From the NCBI RefSeq assembly GCF_901709675.1, contig NC_051097.1, forward strand, positions 627,039-691,038: DNA of 64,000 nucleotides, written 5' to 3'. Position 1 is the first letter of the stretch. Each line of letters starts with the position of its first letter. Under the pieces are notes generated by a model. It searched no databases. It saw nothing but the letters and a program-made list of their open reading frames with translations, and was not told where the DNA came from. The position numbers were made by a program, and so were the translations under genes. This stretch comes from Syngnathus acus (lineage: Eukaryota; Chordata; Actinopteri; Syngnathiformes; Syngnathidae). Below, piece by piece: positions 62,301 through 64,000 of this stretch.

Positions 62301-62316
62301 AGATAGCCCAAGTAAG

Positions 62317-64000
62317 TGTCTCTCACGGTAAATTCATGTGGATATTGAAATCGCCCATGATTATTATATTATCCGCATTTGTCACTAGATCAGCCACGAA
62401 TTCTGAAAATTCATCCAGGAAGCCAGAGTAAGCCCCGGGTGGGCGGTAAATAACAGCAAGATAAAAGCCGTGGATCTGACAGAGAGAACTTTAAATGTTT
62501 TAAATACGTTAATCGAACGAGGCCTAAATCTAAGATCGGAATTTGAGATGAGGGCGACACCCCCACCCTTTTTTCGAGGACGCGCCACATGCGAGCTCAC
62601 AAAATTTGGAAGCGAGGCCTCATTAAGCGGCAGCAGTTCATTAGGTTTTAACCAGGTCTCGCAAAGACCAAAAACGTTTAGATTATGTTCTGTGATTAGG
62701 TCATTAACGAGAACTGCTTTCGTATGAAGCGATCTAATATTCATAAAACCGAGTTTAAGTGTAATCGGTCGATCAGCGTTCGTATCTATCGAAGGATTTT
62801 TAAACGAAATGGGAGTAAGATTGTGTTCTCTAGGCCTGACATCACCTCTCAAATGTTTATTAGCGCAGTGGGACGATCATCATCGATACGACCGTAGGAA
62901 TTTGATAGGAAATATTTAGTACACATGGCACCGTTTCATCAGCGATACCGGTCGGGGTGGAGTGATTTGGATTTGTCTACTATCTCAGTAGAAAGTGTGT
63001 TCACGTGTACTGTAGCACTATTCAAACTGTGACGCTCTAGTCTCCACAAGAAGCTTTGTGCGTGCTGGAAGTCTAGCCTAGCGCGAGTTAACTTTAACTT
63101 AACAGACTCCAAACCCATCCTAACAGGTGGTCTAGTCACCTGTGCCCTGGCCTGCTCTGAAGTGACCTGTCATGAGTGGCTTAAACAGTAATCTATATTA
63201 CACTCCCTGCTTTTTACAGAACCCATCGATTAAGGGAGACTAATCTACTAAAAACCTCATCAGTGCCTCTCCCAGGCAGGGGGCCAGAGACAAATACTCG
63301 ATGCTGACTCATCTTTCTGGCGAGATCACAAGTCCTCGCTATCTTTTTCTTTGTGATCTCTGATTGCCTCATCCTAACATCATTGGCGCCGACGTGTATC
63401 ACTATGTCCGAGTAGCTAGTGTTGTTGGAACTACGCTGTTGACTAGGCCTATTGCGAGTCAGCTCCCTAAGATTAGCTTCTATGTTGGGTGCTCTGCCCC
63501 CAGGAATACACATTACCGTGGCTGGATTTTTAAGCGTGATATTTCGGGTAATGGAGTCACCTATGACCAAGGTGCGAGGGCCAGTAGACCGAGATGACTT
63601 TGGACGGCTTTGCGTCTTACCTGGCTCATCGCGATTAGATGCTAACTGGGCTAGCAGGCTGACTACAGTTCGCGTCTGTGTCCGCCACATCTACTGTTAT
63701 CGCACTATTCTGGTCTAGCTTGCGGACACGTCCCTCTAGCAGGGACAACCTCTCTAAGAGAAGGGTGCAGTTGGTGCACGAAGCCGTACAAACCTCTTGA
63801 TCCGCAGCCATACTTACGTGTCCGATGATCGACGGTAGACAAACGGCCACGAAGCCTCCGCTGACAGCGACGTGGACGAAATGGCAGGGCTGGTCTGTCC
63901 GCGACGTTCAACAGTAGTAAACGAGGAAAAACTAGAGAAGAATATACAAATGTAGAATTGTAGATCATCTCTCTAGTGACGCTGCGGCGCTGTACGTCTA
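62317..64000 (-). mobile_element. LINE (L2/CR1-like): ORF1 with SGNH esterase and start of ORF2; runs off window
   Basis: On the minus strand, reading from 64000 down: an ORF1 start region (63850-63635, with CTASCTNCTLLLERLSLLEG), a lipase/esterase-like domain (63690-63214: LVIGDSITRN with the GDS serine motif, and VIHVGANDVR as the GxND block), then ORF2 with its APE domain (62852-62330: MNIRSLHTK, LCETWLKPN, MGDFNIHM). The frame is broken in several places. It continues at 56890-57134 beyond the BEL insertion. The esterase-type ORF1 is known from zebrafish L2 and CR1 elements. Confidence 0.82.
63214..63690 (-). pseudogene. LINE ORF1 esterase-like domain
   Basis: A 158-codon piece with GDSITRN (catalytic Ser block) and HVGANDVR (Asn block). 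The C-terminal Asp-His block is not seen before the frame ends. Such domains in CR1/L2 ORF1 proteins are thought to act on lipids; here the frame is separated from its N-terminus by a shift near 63640. Confidence 0.75.

Larger units (their letters stand above)
57135..62316 (+). mobile_element. BEL/Pao LTR retrotransposon with RT/RNase H deletion
   Basis: Two direct LTRs (57135-57413 and 62014-62300) flank gag, protease and integrase remnants. Reverse transcriptase and RNase H are absent: coding passes from the pre-RT linker (FMEKVFRNKHAEVAPPL, about 60140-60190) straight to the post-RNase H segment (TELNPADIATRS). Flanking sequence tgtctctca occurs at 57126-57134 and 62317-62325. Several stops and frameshifts exist, so the copy is not autonomous. 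Confidence 0.9.

Noticed and set aside
55521-64000. Further sptan1 coding exons
   Set aside because: I looked for the expected AFLLNEDLG... and following repeat sequences on the + strand and found none.
1-64000. CRISPR-like arrays among the regularly spaced repeats
   Set aside because: The spaced palindromes at 47.6-54.5 kb are minisatellite units with similar spacers in a eukaryotic intron; no cas genes.

Overview
The window is vertebrate nuclear DNA, most likely from a ray-finned (teleost) fish. Two split host genes are on the + strand. One is the 3' part of a Derlin-2/3-like ER-associated-degradation gene (five exons, 8163-19657; its first exons lie upstream of the window). The other is the 5' part of alpha-II spectrin, sptan1 (probable non-coding first exon ending at 28415, then nine coding exons from 30788 to 55520; it continues past the window end). 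The teleost inference rests on repeats with fish-type sequence: a Tc1DR3-like transposon, tRNA-derived SINEs with a (ATGG)n tail, an AFC-like SINE, Rex/L2 LINE ends and many hAT and pogo-like miniature elements. The species cannot be named.

Almost everything else is transposable-element DNA, nested several layers deep. 1-8160: hAT elements, a LINE reverse-transcriptase fragment, an antisense L1-type ORF1 fragment, a nearly complete Tc1 transposon and long (TA)n/(TATG)n arrays. 8163-19657: the Derlin exons. One intron holds a 4.8-kb pogo-like element containing a second pogo-like element and a hAT, which itself carries an L2 copy; another intron holds a degraded APE-type LINE. 20706-26319: a hAT element split by a LINE with an uninterrupted 1031-codon ORF2. 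28200-28415: the sptan1 promoter and first exon, with a perfect CRE. 30783-43874: eight sptan1 coding exons. One intron begins with GC rather than GT and contains a 251-bp tandem array inside a pogo-like element.

43875-55382 is an 11.5-kb sptan1 intron holding a hairpin-forming minisatellite (about 47.65-54.48 kb), a miniature two-gene transposon whose remnants are a THAP-domain exon and the start of a second protein, a hAT with an internal tandem array, and a nearly full-length L2 LINE on the minus strand. 55521-64000, still inside sptan1, holds a BEL/Pao LTR retrotransposon (57135 to about 62316) that has lost its reverse transcriptase and RNase H. It is inserted into an older minus-strand LINE whose ORF1 has an SGNH-esterase-like domain.

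The two host genes have unrelated jobs: Derlin extracts misfolded ER proteins, and alpha-II spectrin builds the membrane skeleton. Nothing here suggests that they work together. The most informative material for novelty is the transposon biology: target-site duplications, an empty-site comparison that proves a TA target, a shared minisatellite inside different hAT families, and the two-gene miniature element. No RNA gene, CRISPR array or bacterial sequence was seen.
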